A DNA stretch of 16,069 nt from Sphingomonadales bacterium. GTDB lineage: Bacteria > Pseudomonadota > Alphaproteobacteria > Sphingomonadales > Sphingomonadaceae. The notes beneath the pieces are model-generated. The model was not told the origin of the DNA. It saw nothing but the letters and a program-made list of their open reading frames with translations, and made no database searches. Numbering within the stretch: the first letter of the stretch is position 1; each line of letters begins with the position of its first letter. The position numbers were made by a program, and so were the translations under genes. This document shows positions 1-5,609 of this stretch, in pieces. The DNA lies in assembly GCA_025360285.1 (NCBI GenBank), contig JANYCM010000085.1, positions 1 through 16,069 on the forward strand, given 5' to 3'.

Positions 1-18
1 GCCCCGATCATCCTGGTA

Positions 19-795
19 TCAGGCAGCCACTATATTGTTGCGGCGGCGCGAAGCAAAGCCGACGAGGCCGAAACCGGCAATCAGCATCGCCCAGCTGGCG
101 GGTTCCGGCACGGCGGAAACCGATACGCCATCAAGCAGCGCGAAGGGCGGCTGGCCGTCCGGCGTTCCGACGGCGAGGAACGACAGGATATCATTCGACG
201 ACTGGGCGGTGAACACCATCTTGGCGGTCTGCCAGCCCGAAAAACCATGGTTGGCCAGGCTGAGCACCGGCGTCAACTGCACCGACGGGGCGAAATTGAA
301 ATTGTTACGGCGCTCGCCGTCGGTCGGAATGGTGGTGCCCAGATTGACCGCCCATTGATCGGTGGTCGGGCCGCTAAAGCCGTTCTGCTGAGCACCGGCG
401 TAAGCGAATTTGACGGCATATTTCTGGCCAACAGTCAGGCCCGAAAGCTGCTGATAGATGGCCGCGGTCGTAAAAGCGCCATCGGCGGCAATGTAGTTGC
501 CACCCAGCGGGCTGGCAGCCGGCATGCCATTAGCGACGCCGCTGCCCGGTCCCCAGAGCGACAGGAAGCCATATTCGCCATCACCGCCAACGGTGTCGGC
601 TTCGCCGGGCTTGAATACCCAATTATAGCCGCTCGTCTGCCAACCGGTAACCTGCTGCTGCGAATAGCGATCGCCAAATTCTGACGACTGATCGAGCGTG
701 GTCATTTCAAAGCCGCCATTGACCAGCGGCAGCGGCGCGGCGCCAGCGCTGGTGGCGGCGGCGAGCGCAATGGCGCCTAAAAGCATCGTCTTCAT
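19..795 (-). CDS. PEP-CTERM (PEPxxWA type) secreted protein, copy 1
   Basis: Predicted 258-aa exported protein, anchored or sorted through a C-terminal PEP-CTERM tail. It has an N-terminal signal peptide (MKTMLLGAIALAAATSAGAA), then LVNGGFE, the opening of many bacterial jelly-roll, carbohydrate-binding-like secreted domains. The tail has VPEP at about residues 229-232, a hydrophobic stretch (WAMLIAGFGLVG) and a basic RRR end. Family knowledge: such tails are processed by exosortases in exopolysaccharide-producing bacteria; no exosortase is in this window. I chose ATG at 793-795 because AGGGG lies 11 nt upstream. A GTG at 802-804, three codons earlier, is in frame but sits almost on the AGGGG. 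The two downstream-numbered neighbours are paralogs sharing NHGFSGW-like, LSFLAxGTPxG and PPFxLLD motifs. It sits under a sigma-54 promoter at 905-922. The molecular function of the mature domain is unknown. Confidence 0.9.
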   Translation of the reverse strand: MKTMLLGAIALAAATSAGAAPLPLVNGGFEMTTLDQSSEFGDRYSQQQVTGWQTSGYNWVFKPGEADTVGGDGEYGFLSLWGPGSGVANGMPAASPLGGNYIAADGAFTTAAIYQQLSGLTVGQKYAVKFAYAGAQQNGFSGPTTDQWAVNLGTTIPTDGERRNNFNFAPSVQLTPVLSLANHGFSGWQTAKMVFTAQSSNDILSFLAVGTPDGQPPFALLDGVSVSAVPEPASWAMLIAGFGLVGFASRRRNNIVAA

Positions 796-811
796 GATGG
801 TCACATCCCCT

Positions 812-833
812 GTGATTGATGATAGAAAATCAC
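812..833 (-). promoter_or_regulatory. Leader hairpin just upstream of the SD of PEP-CTERM copy 1
   Basis: GTGATT (812-817) and AATCAC (828-833) form a 6-bp inverted repeat with a 10-nt loop. In the minus-strand mRNA it lies directly 5' of the AGGGG ribosome-binding sequence (807-811). It could affect translation initiation or transcript stability. The stem is short and may be chance. Confidence 0.25.
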
Positions 834-904
834 TTGATCGGTAATCCGGCGCCCTGAACGGTGGAGCGGCAGAGAGCGAACCGATCGTTCACCCGTTCAT
901 ATTC

Positions 905-922
905 AAGCAAGGATCATGCCAA
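905..922 (-). promoter_or_regulatory. Sigma-54 (RpoN) -24/-12 promoter of PEP-CTERM copy 1
   Basis: Read on the minus strand the site is TTGGCATGATCCTTGCTT. It matches the RpoN consensus TTGGCACG-N4-TTGCW at every defined position except one (T for C in GGCAC). The invariant GG (919-920) and GC (907-908) are exactly 10 nt apart. The expected start point is near 895, giving a leader of about 100 nt before the ATG at 795. The paralogous gene carries the same element at 1976-1993, so the match is unlikely to be chance. Confidence 0.85.
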
Positions 923-990
923 ACCGGCCGGGCGTAAATCTGGCGTTAATGCAAGCGCCACGGCGCGCTCGGTATTAATCCATGTGCAGC

Positions 991-1017
991 CTGCAATTTT
1001 GGCGTTGCAAATTGCAG
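991..1017. promoter_or_regulatory. Candidate enhancer-binding-protein site upstream of copy 1
   Basis: A perfect 9-bp inverted repeat, CTGCAATTT (991-999) and AAATTGCAG (1009-1017), has a 9-nt spacer. It is 84-110 bp upstream of the -12 element, the usual range for upstream activating sites of sigma-54 activators. A second dyad, CGTTT-CGCA-AAACG, lies at 1027-1040. The copy-2 promoter has a related ATTGC/GCAAT dyad at a similar distance. That these are PrsR-like binding sites is inference. Confidence 0.45.
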
Positions 1018-1063
1018 ACGGCGTCGCGTTTCGCAAAACGTCAAAACCGGCGCCGCGGCCATG

Positions 1064-1094
1064 AAAAAGCCGGCCCAGATTGCTCTGGGCCGGC
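1064..1094 (-). terminator. Intrinsic terminator after PEP-CTERM copy 2
   Basis: A perfect 11-bp stem, GCCGGCCCAGA (1069-1079) with TCTGGGCCGGC (1084-1094), has a TTGC loop. On the minus strand it is followed by TTTTT (1064-1068). It begins about 25 bp past the stop codon of the gene ending at 1119, so that gene is terminated before copy 1, which then needs its own promoter. Confidence 0.92.
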
Positions 1095-1118
1095 CTGTTT
1101 CATGCACCAGAGACGGCG

Positions 1119-1850
1119 TCAGGCGGCGACGGCGGCGCGGCGACGCGCGGCGGCGCCCACCAGGCCGAAACCGGCGATCAACATCGCCCAGCTGGCGGGT
1201 TCGGGAACTGCCGAAGCCGTGATGCCATCAAGCAGCGAGAATGGCGGCAGGCCATCGGGTGTGCCGATTGCCAGGAAGCTGAGCACGTCGCTGGTATTGA
1301 CGGCGGTGAAGGTGAAGCTTTGGTGCATCCAGCCGCTGAAGCCATGGCTGGGGTTGCTGTAGATCGGCGTGGTGTAGTTTTCGGCGCCAAGGCTGACCTT
1401 GAAGGCTTCCGTGGTGGCACCGTTGTAACCGGTCTGCTGGGCGGCGGCCCAATAGAAGCCGACATTGTATTTCTTGCCGACGGTCAGGCCCGTCAGCGTC
1501 TGCTGCATCGGTTCAACCTGATAGGCACCGTCCATCCCCAGGAAATTGCCGCCGTCCGGGCTGCTCGCCGGGATGACATCGGGGCCGCCGTTATTGCTGC
1601 CCCAGAAGCTGATATAACCATTATATTCGGGGGTGTATGAACCGCTGGTATCGGCCGTGCCGGGCGCGAAGATGAAGTTATAGCCATTATTGCTGTTCCA
1701 GCCTGTCGCATCGGTGTAACCATAATACATATGGCCCGGGCCATTTGTGGTCGATTCAAAGCCACCGTTGGTGACCAAATTGGTCGCCTGGGCCGATCCG
1801 GCGCTGGCGGCGGCAAAGAGCGCGATGGCGCTCAAAAGCATCGTCTTCAT
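1119..1850 (-). CDS. PEP-CTERM (PEPxxWA type) secreted protein, copy 2
   Basis: Predicted 243-aa exported protein, paralogous to both flanking genes. The signal peptide starts MKTMLLSAIALFAAASAG and is followed by NLVTNGGFESTT. The body contains AAAQQTGYNGATTEAF, NPSHGFSGWMHQSFTFTA and LSFLAIGTPDGLPPFSLLDG. The tail has VPEP (about 215-218), WAMLIAGFGLVG and ARRR. I chose ATG at 1848-1850 because GGGAA is about 7 nt upstream and the mature N-terminus then aligns with copy 1. An in-frame ATG at 1854-1856 would leave no room for a ribosome-binding site, and the longer open frame runs into the leader. Transcription should start from the RpoN promoter at 1976-1993 and end at the hairpin at 1064-1094. 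Role inferred: extracellular matrix or cell-surface protein sorted by an exosortase. The biochemical function is not known. Confidence 0.92.
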   Translation of the reverse strand: MKTMLLSAIALFAAASAGSAQATNLVTNGGFESTTNGPGHMYYGYTDATGWNSNNGYNFIFAPGTADTSGSYTPEYNGYISFWGSNNGGPDVIPASSPDGGNFLGMDGAYQVEPMQQTLTGLTVGKKYNVGFYWAAAQQTGYNGATTEAFKVSLGAENYTTPIYSNPSHGFSGWMHQSFTFTAVNTSDVLSFLAIGTPDGLPPFSLLDGITASAVPEPASWAMLIAGFGLVGAAARRRAAVAA

Positions 1851-1908
1851 GATCATATTCCCGTGCTGATATCCGAAGATCCGAACGGCTTTTGGTCGGT
1901 GGACTGTC

Positions 1909-1932
1909 ACTGCCCTTTGCAAGGCGGGCAGT
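1909..1932 (-). promoter_or_regulatory. Leader hairpin in copy 2 transcript
   Basis: ACTGCCC (1909-1915) and GGGCAGT (1926-1932) form a perfect 7-bp stem with a 10-nt loop inside the predicted leader of copy 2. No T-run follows, so it is not a terminator. A role in mRNA stability or folding is possible but unsupported. Confidence 0.25.
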
Positions 1933-1975
1933 CCGTGTACCGATCGTTCATTCGTTCGTTCTCCTGTTCATCATT

Positions 1976-1993
1976 CAGCAAGGTTCGTGCCAA
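1976..1993 (-). promoter_or_regulatory. Sigma-54 (RpoN) -24/-12 promoter of PEP-CTERM copy 2
   Basis: Read on the minus strand the site is TTGGCACGAACCTTGCTG, a perfect match to TTGGCACG-N4-TTGCW. GG (1990-1991) and GC (1978-1979) are 10 nt apart. The predicted start point is near 1966, giving a leader of about 115 nt to the ATG at 1850. In the leaders of both copies, TGAACGATCGGT follows (1939-1950 here, 880-891 for copy 1). Confidence 0.92.
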
Positions 1994-2055
1994 AGTTCAA
2001 AAGTCGGGCATCTGCTGGCGGCCCTGCCAATCCAGCCGGCTTAGCGTCATCAGGC

Positions 2056-2070
2056 ATTGCCAATTGCAAT
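2056..2070. promoter_or_regulatory. Candidate enhancer-binding-protein site upstream of copy 2
   Basis: ATTGC (2056-2060) and GCAAT (2066-2070) flank CAATT. The dyad lies about 78-92 bp upstream of the -12 GC of the RpoN promoter. Half-sites resemble those of the dyad at 991-1017. Binding by a sigma-54 activator is inference from position and repetition. Confidence 0.4.
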
Positions 2071-2137
2071 TCGTATTTCGCAGGGTGCAGGCGGCGTTTC
2101 AATTCGCAACAAGCAGAAGGCACGATCGCCGTTTAGC

Positions 2138-2170
2138 AAAAAAGCCGGCCCGGGGTTGCCCCGGGCCGGC
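2138..2170 (-). terminator. Intrinsic terminator after PEP-CTERM copy 3
   Basis: A perfect 12-bp stem, GCCGGCCCGGGG (2144-2155) with CCCCGGGCCGGC (2159-2170), has a TTG loop. On the minus strand it is followed by TTTTTT (2138-2143). It starts 24 bp past the stop codon at 2194. The foot of the stem, GCCGGCCC, is the same as in the copy-2 terminator. Confidence 0.92.
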
Positions 2171-2193
2171 TGATGTCGCCTGCTATGATAGGG

Positions 2194-2928
2194 TCAAGCG
2201 GTAACGCAGCGACGGCGACGTGCCGCGACGCCAACCAGGCCAAAGCCGGCGATCACCATCGTCCAGGTCGCGGACTCCGGCACGGCGCTCGCCGAAACGC
2301 TGTCGAGCAGCGAGAACGGCGGAACACCTTCGGGCGTGCCATTGGCGAGGAACGAAAGGACGCTGTTGGGGCCATCGAAGGTAAAAACGAACTTTTCATG
2401 GAACCAGCCCGAAAAACCATGGTTCGGATTGCTGTAGATCGACGTCGCGATCGACTGGCCGCCCAGGCTCACCGTCCAACCTTCGTTGGTGGCACCGTTG
2501 AAGCCGGCTTGCTGCGCTGCGGCCCAATCGAACGACACGGCGTATTTGTGGCCGACAACCAGGCCCGACAGGGTCTGAATGATCGGCAGCGTGGGCGGCG
2601 CATAACCGCCGTCGGCGGCGACGAAATTGCCAGCCGTCGAGCTGGCGACGAAGCTGTCAGGCCCGCCATTGCTGGTTTCCCAGAAGCTGAGCGCGCCATA
2701 TTGGCTGGTGACGCCGGAGGTGAATTCGCTCGGGCTCAGGACAAAATTGTACGAAAATTGGCCCTTGACGGCAGGCGACGACCAGCCAGTGACATCAGTG
2801 TTGAAATCGAGCCGACCCGAGCCATTCGTCGTCGATTCAACGCCGCCATTGGTGACCAGTTCAACCGCCTGCGCCGGACCGGCCAAGCCGACCACGGCAG
2901 AGAACCCCAATATTATTTTCCTGATCAT
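2194..2928 (-). CDS. PEP-CTERM-like secreted protein, copy 3, with variant PES motif
   Basis: Predicted 244-aa exported protein, paralogous to copies 1 and 2. The signal peptide starts MIRKIILGFSAVVGLAGPAQA; then VELVTNGGVESTT (Val replaces Phe of NGGFE). The body shares AAAQQAGFNGATNEGW, NPNHGFSGW and LSFLANGTPEGVPPFSLLD. The tail is VPESATWTMVIAGFGLVG followed by RRRR, so the third residue of the PEP box is Ser (about residue 219) and WA is WT. The architecture is otherwise intact, so it may be a diverged substrate or one that is no longer processed. I chose ATG at 2926-2928 because GGAG lies about 10 nt upstream and the signal peptide starts there; the longer open frame runs through leader sequence. 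Its upstream region lacks a convincing RpoN promoter, unlike its paralogs. Confidence 0.88.
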   Translation of the reverse strand: MIRKIILGFSAVVGLAGPAQAVELVTNGGVESTTNGSGRLDFNTDVTGWSSPAVKGQFSYNFVLSPSEFTSGVTSQYGALSFWETSNGGPDSFVASSTAGNFVAADGGYAPPTLPIIQTLSGLVVGHKYAVSFDWAAAQQAGFNGATNEGWTVSLGGQSIATSIYSNPNHGFSGWFHEKFVFTFDGPNSVLSFLANGTPEGVPPFSLLDSVSASAVPESATWTMVIAGFGLVGVAARRRRCVTA

Positions 2929-3261
2929 TTTGCCGTTACTCCAATTGGACGGGATCACCGCAATCCGGTCGACGGAAGGCTGAAGGGCAGCGTCGCGCCT
3001 GCCATGCCCGGCTGCACGCACCCCCCGCCCAATATCAGTGCAAAATGCAAAAAATTGTGACAGGTAATTGAAATCAAACAATTTTTTAAGTGATTACTTT
3101 TTCAAGGACTTCCAAAATCCGATCAAACTTATACGAAATATTACAGAATAGTTTCGGGAAAACTGTAAGAAAATTTTACAATCGCCCGTTTTTCGACGCC
3201 TTCGGCCGGGACCGGCAAAGCCTCGCTTGCCTTGCCAGTCGGCAATCGCCACATATGACGC
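2929..3261. other. Divergent intergenic region with AT-rich core
   Basis: This 333-bp gap separates copy 3 (leftward) from the YcbL-like gene (rightward). The part nearest copy 3 (2929-3030) is GC-rich leader. From about 3040 to 3183 the sequence is strongly AT-rich, unlike the rest of the window. It contains a perfect 10-bp inverted repeat, AAAAAATTGT (3049-3058) with ACAATTTTTT (3078-3087). It also has three TTACA/TGTAA half-sites (3141-3145, 3164-3168, 3176-3180). No credible gene is present. Promoters for both flanking genes probably lie here, but I could not fix -35/-10 boxes. Confidence 0.6.
3049..3087. repeat. 10-bp perfect inverted repeat in AT-rich intergenic core
   Basis: AAAAAATTGT at 3049-3058 is the exact reverse complement of ACAATTTTTT at 3078-3087, with a 19-nt spacer. 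It could be an operator or an architectural-protein site. There is no coding sequence on either side within 100 bp. Confidence 0.6.
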
Positions 3262-3930
3262 ATGCCAGAAAAGCCACCCTTGCAAGCCGTCATCGTGCCG
3301 GTCACCGCCCTGCAACAGAATTGCACCCTGATTTGGTGCACGAAAACCATGCGCGGTGCCTTCACCGATCCGGGTGGTGATCTTGATCGCCTGCTCGGTG
3401 TGGCCGCCGAACATGGCGTCACCATTGAAAAGCTGCTCGTCACCCATGGCCATATCGATCACTGCGGGCTGACCGGCGTACTCGCCGCGCGGCTGGGCGT
3501 GCCGATCGAAGGCCCCCACCCCGATGACAAATTCTGGATCGACATGGCGCCCGCCACCGGTGCCCAATATGGCATCCCCGGCGCCACCGCCTTCACCCCC
3601 GATCGCTGGCTGTTCGATGGCGATGAGGTGACGGTGGGTGACCTAGTGCTGCAAGTCTATCACTGCCCCGGCCATACGCCGGGCCATATCGTCTTCCACC
3701 ACGCGCCATCCAACTTGGCCATCGTCGGCGATGTGCTGTTCCAGGGCTCCATCGGCCGCACGGATTTCCCGCGCGGCAACCATGGCGATCTTATCCGCGC
3801 CATCACCACCAAGCTATGGCCCTTGGGCGGCGATACCGCCTTTGTCCCCGGCCATGGCCCTATGTCGACCTTCGCCGCCGAACGCCGCGGCAACATGTTT
3901 GTCGCCGACCATGTGCTCGCGGCCGGGTAA
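3262..3930 (+). CDS. MBL-fold metallohydrolase, YcbL-type (glyoxalase II-like)
   Basis: A 222-aa cytoplasmic protein of the metallo-beta-lactamase superfamily, closest in pattern to YcbL, a small glyoxalase II-like thioesterase. The binuclear metal site is complete: THGHIDH with H62, H64, D66 and H67; H138 in CPGHTPGH; D157 in VGDVLF; H198 in VPGHGP. YcbL-typical stretches include the start VPVTALQQNC, TDPGG, SIGRTDFPRGN and the end GHGPMSTF. The length matches the short YcbL class, which lacks the C-terminal glutathione-binding domain of GloB. Likely reaction: hydrolysis of S-lactoylglutathione or a related thioester; the true substrate is not settled. No clear Shine-Dalgarno precedes the ATG. 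It converges on the amidohydrolase gene with only 5 bp between stops. Confidence 0.92.
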   Translation: MPEKPPLQAVIVPVTALQQNCTLIWCTKTMRGAFTDPGGDLDRLLGVAAEHGVTIEKLLVTHGHIDHCGLTGVLAARLGVPIEGPHPDDKFWIDMAPATGAQYGIPGATAFTPDRWLFDGDEVTVGDLVLQVYHCPGHTPGHIVFHHAPSNLAIVGDVLFQGSIGRTDFPRGNHGDLIRAITTKLWPLGGDTAFVPGHGPMSTFAAERRGNMFVADHVLAAG

Positions 3931-3935
3931 GGCCG

Positions 3936-5567
3936 CTACCCCGCCCGCTTGAACACGCGTTTCCCGGCCAGCCAGGTTTCCGCCACCTGCGTCTGCCACA
4001 AGGTCGCCGCCGGCGCCGCGAACGGGTCGCGGTCCACAAGAATGAAATCCGCCCATTTGCCCGGCGTCAGGGTGCCGACCTTGGTTTCGGCATGGCCGGC
4101 CCAGGCGGCGCCGGTGGTGAAGGCGGCAAAGGCTTGCGGCAAGGTCATCGCCTCGGCCATGCGCCAGCCGCCGGGTGGCAGGCCATCGCGGGACTGGCGG
4201 GTGATGGCGGCGTGCAGGCCATAAAAGGGGTTGGGCGGTTCGACGGGAAAGTCCGATCCGCCGGCGATGCGGGCGCCGCTGTCGATCAGGCTTTTCCAGG
4301 CATAGCCGCCGGCCAACCGCGCCTCACCCACACGCGCTTCCGCCATGCCCTTGTCCGATGTCGCATGGGTTGGCTGCACCGACGCGATGATGCCCAGCCG
4401 GGCAAAGCGCGGCAGGTCGTCGGGCGAGACGATCTGGGCATGTTCGTCGCGGTGGCGCAGCAGCCGGCGCTGGCTTTCCGGAATGGCGGCAAACCCGCCG
4501 AGCACCGCGCCATTGGCGGCATCACCAATGGCATGGACATTGACCTGGAAACCCTTGGCCGACGCCACCAGCATCATGCTGCGCAGATCGCCTTCCGGGT
4601 AAAACGGCAAACCCGTCTCGCCCGGCTTGTCGCTATAGGCGGCGCGCATCCAGGCGCCGCGGCTGCCCAGCGCGCCATCGGCCTGCAACTTCATCGCCAT
4701 CATCGCCAGCCGGTCGTCATGCTGCCAGCCAATCGGGCCGCCCGGCGCGATATCGGCAAGGTTCTTCGGCCCATAGGCCATGGCATAGATGCGCGCCGTC
4801 AACCGGCCAGTGGCGGCAAAGCGGCGATATTGGTCCCAGCGCGCCTTGTCGATGCCGGCATCATGCGCGCCCGTCAGCCCCACCGACGCCATGATCGCCA
4901 GCGCCTTGGCCAGCGCCTCGTCATCCTCCTCGGGTGTCGGCGGCGGGATCTTGACGGTCAGCAGCTTCATGGCACCATCCACCAGCACGCCGGTCGGCGC
5001 CCCGCTGGCATCGCGTTCGATGCGGCCGCCGGCGGGATCGGGGGTGGCCGCGGTGATGCCGGCCAGCGCCAGCGCCCGGCTGTTGGCCCAGCCGGCATGG
5101 CCATCGATGCGCACCAGCCAGGCCGGGCGATCACTGACCACCGCGTCAAGTTCCGCGGCGGTCGGAAAGCGCCCCAATTGCCACACCTCCTGGTTCCAGC
5201 CGCCGCCCTGCACCCAGGCCGCCCCCGGCCGCGCCTTGGCCTTGATGGTGGCCAGCGCCGCCGCCAGATTCGGGGTGTCGGTCAGGTCAACCGCCAGCGC
5301 CCGCTGGCCCAGCGACATGACATGGCCATGCGCATCGATCAGCCCCGGCAGCAACGTCTGGCCGTGAACATCGACGCGCTTTGCCTTGGGCAACCGCGCG
5401 CCTTCGGCCAGCGTCGCCTTCACATGGCCGGTCTTGTCCACCACCAGCGTGCCGAAGCGCACGATCTGCCCGTTGGCGTCGATCGTATAGCCATTGGCAT
5501 GGGTGAAGGCGGTGTCGGCAGCTGCCGGCACGGCGACAAGCGACAGGGCGATAAGGGCAAGTTTCAT
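3936..5567 (-). CDS. Exported YtcJ-like amidohydrolase (amidohydrolase_3 family)
   Basis: A 543-aa metal-dependent hydrolase with an N-terminal signal peptide (MKLALIALSLVAVPAAAD), so probably periplasmic. The fold opens with the composite beta domain and LLPGLIDAHGH, giving the HxH metal pair H80/H82. Later motifs are KLQADGALGSRGA (K293, the likely carboxylated or catalytic lysine region), VHAIGD (H345), DEHAQ (H376) and GSDFPVE (D439), all in the order seen in YtcJ-type enzymes. The substrate is unknown; related enzymes act on amides, formamides or cyclic amides. It starts 42 bp after the adenosine-deaminase-like gene on the same strand, so co-transcription is likely. No strong Shine-Dalgarno precedes the ATG at 5565-5567; the signal peptide supports this start. 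Confidence 0.92.
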   Translation of the reverse strand: MKLALIALSLVAVPAAADTAFTHANGYTIDANGQIVRFGTLVVDKTGHVKATLAEGARLPKAKRVDVHGQTLLPGLIDAHGHVMSLGQRALAVDLTDTPNLAAALATIKAKARPGAAWVQGGGWNQEVWQLGRFPTAAELDAVVSDRPAWLVRIDGHAGWANSRALALAGITAATPDPAGGRIERDASGAPTGVLVDGAMKLLTVKIPPPTPEEDDEALAKALAIMASVGLTGAHDAGIDKARWDQYRRFAATGRLTARIYAMAYGPKNLADIAPGGPIGWQHDDRLAMMAMKLQADGALGSRGAWMRAAYSDKPGETGLPFYPEGDLRSMMLVASAKGFQVNVHAIGDAANGAVLGGFAAIPESQRRLLRHRDEHAQIVSPDDLPRFARLGIIASVQPTHATSDKGMAEARVGEARLAGGYAWKSLIDSGARIAGGSDFPVEPPNPFYGLHAAITRQSRDGLPPGGWRMAEAMTLPQAFAAFTTGAAWAGHAETKVGTLTPGKWADFILVDRDPFAAPAATLWQTQVAETWLAGKRVFKRAG

Positions 5568-5609
5568 TGGGCAACGCTAGCCGGTGTTGCGGCCCCGCAA
5601 CAAGCCCCT

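Noticed and set aside
2989..3005. Possible sigma-54 promoter for copy 3: minus-strand TGGCAGG-N4-ACGCT with GG-N10-GC spacing.
   Set aside because: The -12 part lacks TTGC and the site is in GC-rich sequence where GG-N10-GC is common by chance.
3919..3936. GCGGCC-GGGTAA-GGCCGC hairpin across the convergent stops of the YcbL-like and amidohydrolase genes.
   Set aside because: Only 6 bp of stem and no T-run on either strand; not supportable as a terminator.
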